64,000 bases of DNA, taken from the NCBI RefSeq assembly GCF_002215215.1, contig NZ_CP018632.1:2538501-2602500 (forward strand), read 5' to 3'. Source of the stretch: Granulosicoccus antarcticus IMCC3135. Lineage in GTDB: Bacteria; Pseudomonadota; Gammaproteobacteria; Granulosicoccales; Granulosicoccaceae. Below, one piece after another: positions 42,647-50,760 of this stretch (within the stretch, counting starts at the first letter, position 1; every line of letters begins with the position of its first letter). A program made the translations under genes and the position numbers. Below the pieces are notes generated by a model. The model did no database searches and had not been told where the DNA came from. It saw nothing but the letters and a program-made list of their open reading frames with translations.

Positions 42647-45600
42647 ATGCCAAAACGCACGGACATCAAAAGCGTCCTGATCATCGGTGCCGGTCCCATT
42701 GTTATTGGGCAGGCGTGCGAATTCGACTATTCTGGCGCGCAAGCATGCAAGGCGCTGCGCGAAGAAGGTTACCGGGTCATCCTGGTGAATTCCAATCCGG
42801 CTACGATCATGACGGATCCATCGATGGCGGATGCCATCTATATCGAACCTATCGACTGGCGTGTTGTACGCACCATTATCGAGAAGGAAAAGCCCGATGC
42901 ACTGCTACCCACCATGGGAGGGCAGACAGCTCTGAACTGTGCGCTTGATCTGGATCGTGAAGGCGTCCTGAAAGAGCATGGAGTCGAGATGATCGGTGCT
43001 CGTCCCGAGGCCATCGACATGGCTGAAGATCGAGACAAATTTCGCATGGCGATGGCAGAAATTGGCTTGGATACGCCCAAGGCTGCGATTGCTCACACGC
43101 TTGAAGAAGCTTGGGCAGGACAGGCAGATATCGGTTTTCCCTGCATTATTCGCCCATCATTCACCATGGGTGGCAGCGGCGGCGGTATTGCCTACAACCG
43201 TGAAGAATTTGAAGAGATCATCACGCGTGGGCTGGATTTGTCTCGCACCACGGAAGTGTTGTTGGAAGAGTCCGTTCTTGGCTGGAAGGAATACGAGATG
43301 GAAGTGGTTCGCGATAACGCGGACAACGTCATTATTGTCTGCGCGATCGAAAACCTTGATCCAATGGGAATTCATACCGGTGATTCAATCACGGTAGCAC
43401 CTGCCCAGACACTGACGGACAAGGAATACCAGATCATGCGTGACGCCTCCTGTGCGGTGCTGCGCAAGATTGGCGTTGACACGGGCGGTTCGAACGTACA
43501 GTTCGCAATCAATCCGGAAAACGGTGCCATGATCATCATCGAGATGAATCCAAGGGTGTCCCGTTCATCAGCGCTGGCATCGAAAGCGACCGGTTTTCCC
43601 ATTGCACGCGTTGCTGCCAAGCTGGCTGTTGGTTACACACTCAACGAGCTGAGAAACGAGATAACAGGTGGTGCTACGCCGGCCTCGTTCGAGCCCAGCA
43701 TCGATTACGTTGTTACCAAGATTCCACGCTTCACATTCGAAAAATTTCCGACCGCTGATAATCGACTGACCACGCAGATGAAATCTGTGGGTGAGGTCAT
43801 GGCGATCGGGCGTACCTTCAAAGAGTCATTCCAGAAAGCCTTGCGCGGTCTGGAGATCGATGTCTATGGCCTGGATGAAGTGTTGCCATCGGACATGCCG
43901 GCGACTGAACGCTCTGCCATTATTGATGCTGAAATGCGGCAGACTCGTGAGCGACGCATCTGGTTTGTTGCAGAAGCATTTCGTGATGGGCTGTCGATAG
44001 ACGATGTTTTCGATGCCACGGCAATTGATCGCTGGTTCCTTTGCCAGATCAAGGAAATTGTCGATGATGAATTGGAGCTGCGAGGCAAGGCTCTGGAGTC
44101 TGTGGACGCAGCCGGCATGCGCAAGCTCAAGCGTGATGGTTTCAGCGATGCTCGTCTTGCGCAGTTGCTGAATGTGACAGAGCTGGAGTTTCGTACGCGA
44201 CGTAAATCACTGGATGTCCATCCTGTTTACAAGCGAGTGGATTCCTGTGCGGCTGAGTTTTCCAGCAATACGGCCTATATGTATTCCTCGTACGAGCAGT
44301 TCTGCGAGTCTGATCCTTCTGACAAGAAGAAGATCATGGTGCTGGGCGGCGGGCCGAACCGAATCGGGCAGGGCATTGAATTCGATTATTGCTGTGTGCA
44401 TGCGGCACTGGCGCTGCGCGATGATGGCTATGAAACCATCATGGTCAACTGCAACCCCGAGACTGTTTCGACCGACTTCGATACCTCTGATCGTCTGTAT
44501 TTCGAGCCGTTGACACTAGAAGACGTGCTGGCTGTGATCGATGTGGAAAAACCGGTTGGAGTCATTGTGCAATACGGCGGACAGACTCCATTGAAACTGG
44601 CTCGTGACCTGCTTGCTGCGGGCGCACCCATTATTGGTACCTCCCCGGATTCCATTGATCTGGCGGAAGACCGTGAACGTTTCCAGCAACTGATCGAGGA
44701 GCTGGGTCTGAAGCAACCGCCAAATCGTACGGCACGTACCCCGGAAGATGCTTTGCGTCTGGCCGAAGAAATCGGTTACCCCCTGGTGGTGCGACCCAGC
44801 TATGTGTTGGGTGGGCGAGCCATGGAAATCGTGCAGGAACCCAGCGACCTTTCCCGCTATATGACAGAAGCGGTGAATGTGTCCAATGACTCTCCGGTGT
44901 TGCTGGATCGATTTCTGAATGATGCTGTTGAAGTGGACGTGGATGCCATCTGTGATGGAAAAGACGTCGTCATTGGCGGCATCATGGAGCACATTGAAGA
45001 GGCGGGTATTCACTCCGGTGACTCAGCGTGCTCACTACCACCATTCACTCTGACCGAAGAACGTTGCGCGGAGCTATCAGAGCAGGTCACAAAAATGGCC
45101 AAGGCGCTTGGCGTTATCGGTCTCATGAACACGCAGTTTGCGATTCAGGGAGAGACTATCTACGTACTGGAAGTCAATCCTCGTGCTTCACGTACTGTGC
45201 CGTTTGTTTCCAAGGCGACAGGTGTGCCATTGGCCAAGGTGGCTGCGCGCTGCATGGCGGGTCAATCGCTGGCTTCGCAAGGTATGCTGACACTGCCAAC
45301 TCCGAGTCATTTCAGTGTCAAGGAGTCTGTATTCCCGTTTGCAAAATTTCCTGGGGTTGACACTCTGTTAGGGCCGGAAATGAAGTCCACGGGTGAAGTC
45401 ATGGGCTCTGGGCGCACCTTTGGTGAAGCATTCTATAAAGCATCACTGGGGGCATCATCCGAGTTGCCAGAGTCAGGCGTGGCGTTCATCAGTGTGCGTG
45501 ATCAGGACAAGTCTGGTGTTGTCGATGTGGCACGTAGTCTGGTGCGGGCAGGTTTTACCATCATTGCAACAGATGGTACGCAGAGTGCCATCAGTGCAGC

Positions 45601-45871
45601 GGGTATCGAATGCAAACGCGTCAACAAATTGCAACAAGGTCAACCGCATATTCTTGATGAAATCAAGAATGACGCCATCAGTCTGGTCATCAATACGACT
45701 GGCGGCAAGCAGGCCATTGCTGATTCTTACTACATTCGCCAGCAAGCTTTGGGGCGCAAGGTTCCCTACACGACGACGTTGTCGGGAGCTATCGCGATCT
45801 GTGCGGCCTTATCGTACAGCGCGAGTGGACCGGTTTACCGGCTCAGTGACATACATTCGGAGTTAGCATGA
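42647..45871 (+). CDS. carB: Carbamoyl-phosphate synthase large subunit
   Basis: 1074 residues with duplicated ATP-grasp halves: N-terminal [23 protein letters not shown] and second-half [20 protein letters not shown]. The middle oligomerisation domain and a C-terminal MGS-like allosteric domain (about 940-1070, [22 protein letters not shown]) are present. The allosteric domain binds UMP/ornithine in characterised homologues. 33 bp after carA. Confidence 0.96.
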   Translation: MPKRTDIKSVLIIGAGPIVIGQACEFDYSGAQACKALREEGYRVILVNSNPATIMTDPSMADAIYIEPIDWRVVRTIIEKEKPDALLPTMGGQTALNCALDLDREGVLKEHGVEMIGARPEAIDMAEDRDKFRMAMAEIGLDTPKAAIAHTLEEAWAGQADIGFPCIIRPSFTMGGSGGGIAYNREEFEEIITRGLDLSRTTEVLLEESVLGWKEYEMEVVRDNADNVIIVCAIENLDPMGIHTGDSITVAPAQTLTDKEYQIMRDASCAVLRKIGVDTGGSNVQFAINPENGAMIIIEMNPRVSRSSALASKATGFPIARVAAKLAVGYTLNELRNEITGGATPASFEPSIDYVVTKIPRFTFEKFPTADNRLTTQMKSVGEVMAIGRTFKESFQKALRGLEIDVYGLDEVLPSDMPATERSAIIDAEMRQTRERRIWFVAEAFRDGLSIDDVFDATAIDRWFLCQIKEIVDDELELRGKALESVDAAGMRKLKRDGFSDARLAQLLNVTELEFRTRRKSLDVHPVYKRVDSCAAEFSSNTAYMYSSYEQFCESDPSDKKKIMVLGGGPNRIGQGIEFDYCCVHAALALRDDGYETIMVNCNPETVSTDFDTSDRLYFEPLTLEDVLAVIDVEKPVGVIVQYGGQTPLKLARDLLAAGAPIIGTSPDSIDLAEDRERFQQLIEELGLKQPPNRTARTPEDALRLAEEIGYPLVVRPSYVLGGRAMEIVQEPSDLSRYMTEAVNVSNDSPVLLDRFLNDAVEVDVDAICDGKDVVIGGIMEHIEEAGIHSGDSACSLPPFTLTEERCAELSEQVTKMAKALGVIGLMNTQFAIQGETIYVLEVNPRASRTVPFVSKATGVPLAKVAARCMAGQSLASQGMLTLPTPSHFSVKESVFPFAKFPGVDTLLGPEMKSTGEVMGSGRTFGEAFYKASLGASSELPESGVAFISVRDQDKSGVVDVARSLVRAGFTIIATDGTQSAISAAGIECKRVNKLQQGQPHILDEIKNDAISLVINTTGGKQAIADSYYIRQQALGRKVPYTTTLSGAIAICAALSYSASGPVYRLSDIHSELA

Positions 45872-46344
45872 TCAAGGTTCCCATGACCAAGCGCGGCGAA
45901 ACATTGCTGCGGGAAGAGTTGGCTGATCTGAAGGGAATTCAACGTCCACGAGTCATTCAGGCAATTGCCGAGGCGCGTGAGCACGGAGACCTGAAAGAGA
46001 ATGCGGAATACCATGCCGCGCGTGATCAGCAGAGTTTTATTGAAGGTCGTGTAAAAGAGCTGGAAGCCAAGTTGTCGACGGCTCAAGTGATTGATGTCCT
46101 GCAATTGCCTAAGTCAGGCAAGGTGATTTTCGGTGCAACCGTGAAATTGCTTGATCTGGATAGTGATGAAGAAATCACCTATCAGATAGTGGGTGATGAT
46201 GAGGCGGATCTGAAAGCACGTCGTATCAGTGTCGGATCACCTGTGGCCAGGGCTCTGATCGGCAAAGAAGCCGGTGATGAGGTCAGTGTGACCACGCCTA
46301 AAGGTATTCGTGAATACGAAGTTCTGGAAGTCAGCTACATCTGA
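45868..46344 (+). CDS. greA: Transcription elongation factor GreA
   Basis: 158 residues. N-terminal coiled coil with the acidic tip [17 protein letters not shown] that inserts into the RNA polymerase channel, then an FKBP-like C-terminal domain ([30 protein letters not shown]). It restarts backtracked polymerase. Its ATG overlaps the carB stop by 4 nt, so it is coupled to carAB, the carAB-greA order also seen in Pseudomonas. Confidence 0.95.
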   Translation: MIKVPMTKRGETLLREELADLKGIQRPRVIQAIAEAREHGDLKENAEYHAARDQQSFIEGRVKELEAKLSTAQVIDVLQLPKSGKVIFGATVKLLDLDSDEEITYQIVGDDEADLKARRISVGSPVARALIGKEAGDEVSVTTPKGIREYEVLEVSYI

Positions 46345-46371
46345 ATCCAGTCACAACCCGGATACGCTGTT

Positions 46372-46397
46372 GTCGCATGAACAAACGGTCATGCGAC
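46372..46397 (+). terminator. Hairpin after greA
   Basis: GTCGCATGA (46372-46380) and TCATGCGAC (46389-46397) form a perfect 9-bp stem with an 8-nt loop, 27 bp beyond the greA stop. No T-run follows, so it is only a possible terminator or RNA-stabilising stem. Confidence 0.4.
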
Positions 46398-46498
46398 GCA
46401 GGCCCGCTTGTCTGGCAGACGTTTTATGGCACAATGCCGCGTGGATTTGACTGACGAACCGCAAGTACTCCGTCCGATTTCCTTCGAGTAGTCAGGTA

Positions 46499-47131
46499 GT
46501 GAAGTGTATTGACCTTATGACGCCCAGTTCAAAAGCCCGAGTATCTTCAAGACGCCGTTTCATGAAACAGGCAGGAATGCTTGGAGTGGCAGTCTCGTCA
46601 ACGTCCCTGACCAGCACCGTGCTGGCTGCCGTGGGAGCCAAGCAGAATCTTGTGCCACCGATTGCCGTCATAGATCCCATGGCCTCACGCCGTATCCATC
46701 TGGTCAATGCGCACACCGGGGACGATCTGAATGTCGTGTATTACACGCACGGCATCTATATTGATGAAAATATAGAACAATTGAACCACCTGATGCGAGA
46801 TCGTCGGGCCAACGCCACCATTGATATGGATACTGCGTTGTATGATCAATTGCTGGGCGTACAAACGATACTGGGCATCCAGAAGCCTGTGCATATATTG
46901 TCCGGCTATCGAACGGCTGAGACCAATGCAAAACTACGCCGCAGGTCCTCAGGTGTCGCCAAGTTCAGCTTGCACATGGAAGGTCGTGCAGCAGATATCT
47001 TCATCCCCAGTGTGCCCGTGGACAAGCTGCACGAAGCCGCTGTAAAAATGCAGGCGGGTGGCGTCGGTCTGTACAGCAACTCCAATTTCGTTCATTTGGA
47101 CACTGGTGCCTTGCGCCATTGGGGCAGTTAA
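46499..47131 (+). CDS. Tat-exported YcbK-like (DUF882/M15) peptidase
   Basis: 210 residues. A twin-arginine signal SSRRRFMKQAGMLG (about 18-31) points to Tat export to the periplasm. The mature domain is a DUF882/YcbK D,D-peptidase-like fold: ILSGYRTAETNAKLRRRS, SLHMEGRAADIF (zinc His and Asp) and FVHLDTGALRHWG (second His). A role in peptidoglycan maturation is likely. The GTG at 46499 or the ATG at 46517 could be the start; neither has a strong Shine-Dalgarno. Confidence 0.8.
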   Translation: MKCIDLMTPSSKARVSSRRRFMKQAGMLGVAVSSTSLTSTVLAAVGAKQNLVPPIAVIDPMASRRIHLVNAHTGDDLNVVYYTHGIYIDENIEQLNHLMRDRRANATIDMDTALYDQLLGVQTILGIQKPVHILSGYRTAETNAKLRRRSSGVAKFSLHMEGRAADIFIPSVPVDKLHEAAVKMQAGGVGLYSNSNFVHLDTGALRHWGS

Positions 47132-47136
47132 ATGAG

Positions 47137-47157
47137 GTACAGGCAGCAAACCTGTAC
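47137..47157 (+). terminator. Hairpin after the YcbK-like gene
   Basis: GTACAGG (47137-47143) and CCTGTAC (47151-47157), a 7-bp stem with a 7-nt loop, 6 bp after the stop. No T-run. Confidence 0.35.
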
Positions 47158-47293
47158 TGCTGACTGTGAATTGTCCCGCAGCTGAGTTCGATACAAAGTC
47201 ACGCACAATCCCGACTGTCATAGTATTGGCAGTAGAACGTGAATGGTCAGAATGCTGACGTTTCACGATGACTCAAGTCGTTGGGAGAAAGCT

Positions 47294-47989
47294 GTGAATA
47301 CCAGGAATACACCACGGACGCCGGTTCGTAATCGAATTGCAAGCCACCTCAAGCCACTAGCACTGTCCGTGCTGGCAGCATCAGCTCTGGTGGCCAGTCT
47401 GTCAGCCGAAGCCACTCAGTTCGGGGTGAGGGTGGTTAACGATTCAGGCAAGCCGGTGTCTGGCGCTTCTGTCTGCATAGGTCTGCCGGGTAACTTCAAA
47501 CAATTCGGGGCACTCTTCACAGATGCCGATGGTATGGCTCGGGTTGATGTTCCCAACGTGCCTCTGGTTGTCACCATATCCAAAACACGCTTCAGCGGAA
47601 TGCGTATCAGTGAGCCTGCTCGCGGTTTCAATCTGGTCAAGCAAGTGACACTCAGTGACGGAATACCAGGCCCCAGGTGTCGTGCAGGTAGTACCACCGC
47701 GGGTGGCCCGGCCATTGCGATCGACAGTGTCGATGTTATCGAGGTTGCAGATACGACAACACTGAATATAAGCGTATCCGGAGCACCTAGTCATTATCGG
47801 GTGGCGACTACTGATGCATTTGATGGCGCACGCTGGCAGCAATACCAGCCGTCAGTTGAATTGCCTCTTTCGCTGGCAGAGCAAGGCCAGATATTCCTGC
47901 AGCTGCGTCGTTACGAAGAGGTATCAAAGGCCTGGCTCGAAGCTCGCTCTACGGTTGTCGAGGTGCGTCTGCCCATCGCAGCGCGCTGA
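47294..47989 (+). CDS. Secreted protein with carboxypeptidase-regulatory-like/Ig-type domain
   Basis: 231 residues. A long positively charged signal region and hydrophobic core (LALSVLAASALVASLSAEA) are followed by FGVRVVNDSGKPVSGASVCIGLPG and FTDADGMARVDVP, typical of a carboxypeptidase regulatory-like beta-sandwich. A second beta-rich part follows, rich in Val, Thr, Ser. I chose the GTG at 47294, with GGGAG 6 nt upstream; an in-frame ATG at 47243 is an alternative. Probably periplasmic or secreted; no known function. Confidence 0.6.
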   Translation: MNTRNTPRTPVRNRIASHLKPLALSVLAASALVASLSAEATQFGVRVVNDSGKPVSGASVCIGLPGNFKQFGALFTDADGMARVDVPNVPLVVTISKTRFSGMRISEPARGFNLVKQVTLSDGIPGPRCRAGSTTAGGPAIAIDSVDVIEVADTTTLNISVSGAPSHYRVATTDAFDGARWQQYQPSVELPLSLAEQGQIFLQLRRYEEVSKAWLEARSTVVEVRLPIAAR

Positions 47990-48036
47990 TCAAGGGCATA
48001 TAGAGCTTTGAGAGGGAAAAAGGGCCCTGCCTGTAC

Positions 48037-48231
48037 TCAGCGAGCGTCCTTTTCCAGCGTTTCAATCTCGGTAACAGTCAACGAACGGGCTTCACCTTCG
48101 AGCATCACGGGAATGCCATCACGGATGGGGAAGGCCAAAGCGGCCTGGCGCGACCACAGCTCGTCATCACGTTTGATCAGTTTGCCCTTGGTTACCGGGC
48201 ATACCAGAATATCCAACAGTCTCTTGTCCAT
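48037..48231 (-). CDS. ycaR: Trm112-family zinc-ribbon-like protein (YcaR)
   Basis: 64 residues: [18 protein letters not shown], then [25 protein letters not shown]. This matches the YcaR/UPF0434 Trm112-like family, except that only one of the usual Cys pairs remains (CPVTK instead of CPxCK). In other organisms Trm112 activates methyltransferases. The start codon lies at the foot of a 12-bp hairpin. The gene follows DUF934/cysI on the minus strand. Confidence 0.85.
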   Translation of the reverse strand: MDKRLLDILVCPVTKGKLIKRDDELWSRQAALAFPIRDGIPVMLEGEARSLTVTEIETLEKDAR

Positions 48232-48261
48232 ATCGCAGAGTCTAGCGTAACTCTGCGATAT
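48230..48261 (-). promoter_or_regulatory. 12-bp perfect hairpin overlapping the ycaR start codon
   Basis: ATATCGCAGAGT and ACTCTGCGATAT are perfectly complementary, with an 8-nt loop. On the minus strand, the downstream arm ends within the ATG of ycaR, and no separate Shine-Dalgarno is seen. Transcript from the DUF934 gene would fold here, either as a terminator-like structure or as a translational block. Confidence 0.5.
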
Positions 48262-48302
48262 TGGGGTGGATCCTCACCACCACATTCAGGCTTGTTCTGA
48301 AC

Positions 48303-48794
48303 TTATCCGGCAACGGGCAGAGCATAGCTGGGTTGATAGTTGACGCGAAAACGCGACAAAATCTGTTTCACCAGCAATTCGTCCGGAGCCTCGGTAAATT
48401 CGAAGGCGTCGATACCGGCACGTGCCATGAACAGCAATTGGTCAGGTCTGATATCGCCACTGGCACGCAGTTCGCCGGAAAAGTGAAAGTGATCGCGCAG
48501 CATTCTTGCCTGACTGTAGCCGCGACCGTCAGTGAATTTCGGGAAATCGATGACAATCAGCTGAATCCGGTGCAGATGACCGGCAAGCAGTTGCACGTCA
48601 TCTTCCGGAGCCAGGTAGACGCCAGAGACCGTGTGACTACCGACGGCTTGCAGCGCCAGAAAACGCGTCAGACTGGCAAGTACAGGCGCTTGTGCGGCTG
48701 ATGCATCTGTTGACTGTAGAGGGTAGTCTGCATCGTCTTCGAGGCGGACCCATGGGTTCTTGGACACTAATTGGCCATTACGCAGCAGTGGCAT
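48303..48794 (-). CDS. DUF934 protein (CysI-linked)
   Basis: 163 residues. Family hallmarks are QLIVIDFPKFTDGRGYSQARMLRDHFHFSGELRASGDIRPDQLLFMARAGIDAFE (key residues: DFPxFxDGRGYS, LR, GELRAxGDxxxDQL, GFD-like). DUF934 genes almost always follow the Pseudomonas-type cysI. The ATG at 48794 overlaps the cysI end by 17 nt. Predicted to assist assimilatory sulfite reduction; the mechanism is unknown. Confidence 0.85.
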   Translation of the reverse strand: MPLLRNGQLVSKNPWVRLEDDADYPLQSTDASAAQAPVLASLTRFLALQAVGSHTVSGVYLAPEDDVQLLAGHLHRIQLIVIDFPKFTDGRGYSQARMLRDHFHFSGELRASGDIRPDQLLFMARAGIDAFEFTEAPDELLVKQILSRFRVNYQPSYALPVAG

Positions 48795-50457
48795 AAACTC
48801 TCTCCTTGAATGGGGTTGTACCCAGACGCATGACGACGTCGTGAAATGATTCTTCAGGTTGGCGGCAGGCCACATAGGCCTCCAGCAATTGTTCAATGGC
48901 ATTGGCCACTTCAGACTTGGCAATGGCCTTGCCCAGGCGTAGACCTAAATAGGCCTTGTTACCCGCATGTCCACCGATGGTGAGCTGATACCACTCAACA
49001 CCGCCTTTATCGACACCCAGTATTCCGATATCGCCGACATGATGGTGGCCGCAGGCGTTCATGCAGCCAGATATCTTGATGCTGATATCGCCCAGTTCGT
49101 GCAGATAATCCAGGTTGTCGAAGCGCTGGTAGATCTGGTCGTGAATTTCCAGCGTGCCTGCATTGGCCAGAGAGCAATAGTCCAGGCCGGGGCAGACGAT
49201 CATGTCGGTCAGCTTGCCCAGGTTGGGGGTCGCCAGCTTGATCTGCTTGAGTTCAGTCCACAGCTCGAACAGTGAATTGACGGGCACATGAGCCAGCACC
49301 AGGTTCTGTTCATGCGTGCTGCGGATTTCTCCCAGGCTGAATTGCTCTGCCAGTTCGGCAACCTTTTCCATCTGATCGGCGGTGATATCACCAGCCGGTT
49401 GATCGGATGACTTGAGCGACAGGTAGACGATGCGTCTGCCACTGTCACGATGAGCCTTGGTATTGGTCTGGTACCACTGATTGAACAGAGGGTTGCTGAA
49501 CATCTGATCTGGTTGTTCGCTGTTGCCTGCGCCTTGCTCGTCGGTGACATTCAGGGTGCCGAGCAGAGGTGCTGCAGGAAACTGAGCCTTGAGTGCTTCA
49601 ATCTGTTCTGTTGTAAACGTGTCATCAACATTGCGTGACTGAGCCCATTGCTGTTCAACTTTTTCACGAAAGACATCAATACCCAATGCATTAACCAGGA
49701 TCTTGATGCGCGCCTTGTAGAGGTTGTCGCGTCGACCTTCCAGGTTGTAGACACGCAGAATGGCTGATATGTATGTCAGCAAGTGTTCCGTTGGCAGAAA
49801 CTCGCAGATCACCTGGCCGATGTAGGGGGTACGCCCCAGACCACCGCCGACAAGCACTTCGAAGCCGGTTTCGCCAGCTTCATTCTTGACAAGGCGCAAG
49901 CCGATATCGTGTACCTGAACAGCGGCGCGATCACTTAATGCGCCAGTCACCGCGATCTTGAACTTGCGCGGCAGCCAGTTGAATTCAGGGTGCAAAGTCG
50001 ACCATTGTCGAATGAGTTCACACCAGGGGCGCGGATCTTCCAGTTCATCACCGACTGCACCTGCCAGAGGGTCAGTAGTTGTGTTGCGGATGCAGTTGCC
50101 ACTGGTCTGGATGGCATGCATATCCACATCGGCAAGCTCTTGCAGAATGTCCGGAACCTGTGCCAGTTCAGGCCAGTTGTACTGGATATTCTGACGTGTG
50201 GTGATATGCCCATAGCCTTTGTCGTACTCGCGTGCGATGTGACCCAGGGTCTTCATCTGCACACTCGACAACATGCCGTAGGGGATAGCCACGCGCAGCA
50301 TGTAGGCGTGACGTTGTTCGTACAGGCCATTGCGCAAGCGCAGCTGTTTGTATTCATCTTCGCCCAGCGCGCCACTGAGGCGTCGTTCAGTCTGGTCGCG
50401 AAATTCGGCTACCCGTGCCTGCAGGAAATCACGGTCATATTCTGTGTATTGGTACAT
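48778..50457 (-). CDS. cysI: Assimilatory sulfite reductase hemoprotein (nitrite/sulfite reductase family)
   Basis: 559 residues with the siroheme/[4Fe-4S] two-repeat fold. RNGLYEQRHAYMLRVAIPYG and YDKGYGHITTRQNIQYNWP near the N-terminus match the Pseudomonas-type CysI. The first half also has HAIQTSGNCIRNTTTD. The cluster ligands are CPGLDYCSLANAG and KISGCMNACGHHHVGDIG. It reduces sulfite to sulfide with ferredoxin or a flavoprotein partner. Upstream lie two 6-N11-6 inverted repeats and a short leader ORF. Confidence 0.93.
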   Translation of the reverse strand: MYQYTEYDRDFLQARVAEFRDQTERRLSGALGEDEYKQLRLRNGLYEQRHAYMLRVAIPYGMLSSVQMKTLGHIAREYDKGYGHITTRQNIQYNWPELAQVPDILQELADVDMHAIQTSGNCIRNTTTDPLAGAVGDELEDPRPWCELIRQWSTLHPEFNWLPRKFKIAVTGALSDRAAVQVHDIGLRLVKNEAGETGFEVLVGGGLGRTPYIGQVICEFLPTEHLLTYISAILRVYNLEGRRDNLYKARIKILVNALGIDVFREKVEQQWAQSRNVDDTFTTEQIEALKAQFPAAPLLGTLNVTDEQGAGNSEQPDQMFSNPLFNQWYQTNTKAHRDSGRRIVYLSLKSSDQPAGDITADQMEKVAELAEQFSLGEIRSTHEQNLVLAHVPVNSLFELWTELKQIKLATPNLGKLTDMIVCPGLDYCSLANAGTLEIHDQIYQRFDNLDYLHELGDISIKISGCMNACGHHHVGDIGILGVDKGGVEWYQLTIGGHAGNKAYLGLRLGKAIAKSEVANAIEQLLEAYVACRQPEESFHDVVMRLGTTPFKERVYATAA

Positions 50458-50459
50458 GA

Positions 50460-50540
50460 TCAGGCGGCCTCGGTTTCGTTTAACTGAAACAGAGCGCAGG
50501 GTCGTGCACCAATGTATGCGACATCGGTTTCGATTGCCAT
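50460..50540 (-). CDS. Possible 26-residue leader peptide before cysI
   Basis: ATG GCA ATC... encodes MAIETDVAYIGARPCALFQL plus NETEAA and stops 2 nt before the cysI ATG. AGG lies 7 nt before its start. The frame is also open to an upstream ATG at 50567. Spacing suggests translational coupling to cysI. It could be chance; no homologue is recognised. Confidence 0.3.
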   Translation of the reverse strand: MAIETDVAYIGARPCALFQLNETEAA

Positions 50541-50551
50541 GTTCTGCCTGT

Positions 50552-50574
50552 TAGCCCCGTAGTTCATAGGGCTA
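50552..50574 (-). promoter_or_regulatory. 6-N11-6 inverted repeat (proximal)
   Basis: TAGCCC-N11-GGGCTA, perfect half-sites. It has the same geometry as the distal repeat but a different sequence; its centre is 68 bp from it. Confidence 0.35.
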
Positions 50575-50619
50575 TTGGAGCAGGACTTGACGGGTTTGTT
50601 TAAGGCTTTTTCGCTATGT

Positions 50620-50642
50620 CCTTATACGCTTTTTGCATAAGG
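50620..50642 (-). promoter_or_regulatory. LysR-type operator-like inverted repeat (CysB candidate)
   Basis: CCTTAT (50620-50625)-N11-ATAAGG (50637-50642). Paired half-sites ending in T-N11-A are the usual form of a LysR-type regulator box; CysB, the LysR regulator of sulfate assimilation, is the obvious candidate before cysI. About 165 bp upstream of the cysI ATG. Confidence 0.4.
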
Positions 50643-50700
50643 CTTGATGAGGCTGTCAAACGCAGGAGCTGAAAGGGCTGATTTGTTGATTCCAGAGGCT

Positions 50701-50736
50701 CTCAGGCGGTCAGGGTCATGATTCTGACCGTCTGAG
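50701..50736 (-). terminator. Strong terminator-like hairpin after pilY1
   Basis: CTCAGGCGGTCAG (50701-50713) pairs with CTGACCGTCTGAG (50724-50736), 13 bp with one G-T, loop of 10. It starts 24 nt after the pilY1 stop on the minus strand. A T-rich stretch sits before rather than after the stem, so termination may need Rho. Confidence 0.55.
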
Positions 50737-50760
50737 AAAGAGAGAAGGCGTAAGAAAAAA

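Larger units (their letters stand above)
50458..50760 (-). promoter_or_regulatory. cysI upstream region with inverted repeats and leader ORF
   Basis: 303 bp between pilY1 (ends 50761) and cysI. It contains a terminator-like hairpin (50701-50736), a palindromic 6-N11-6 repeat at 50620-50642, another at 50552-50574, and a leader ORF at 50460-50540. No promoter pair was assigned. Confidence 0.5.
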
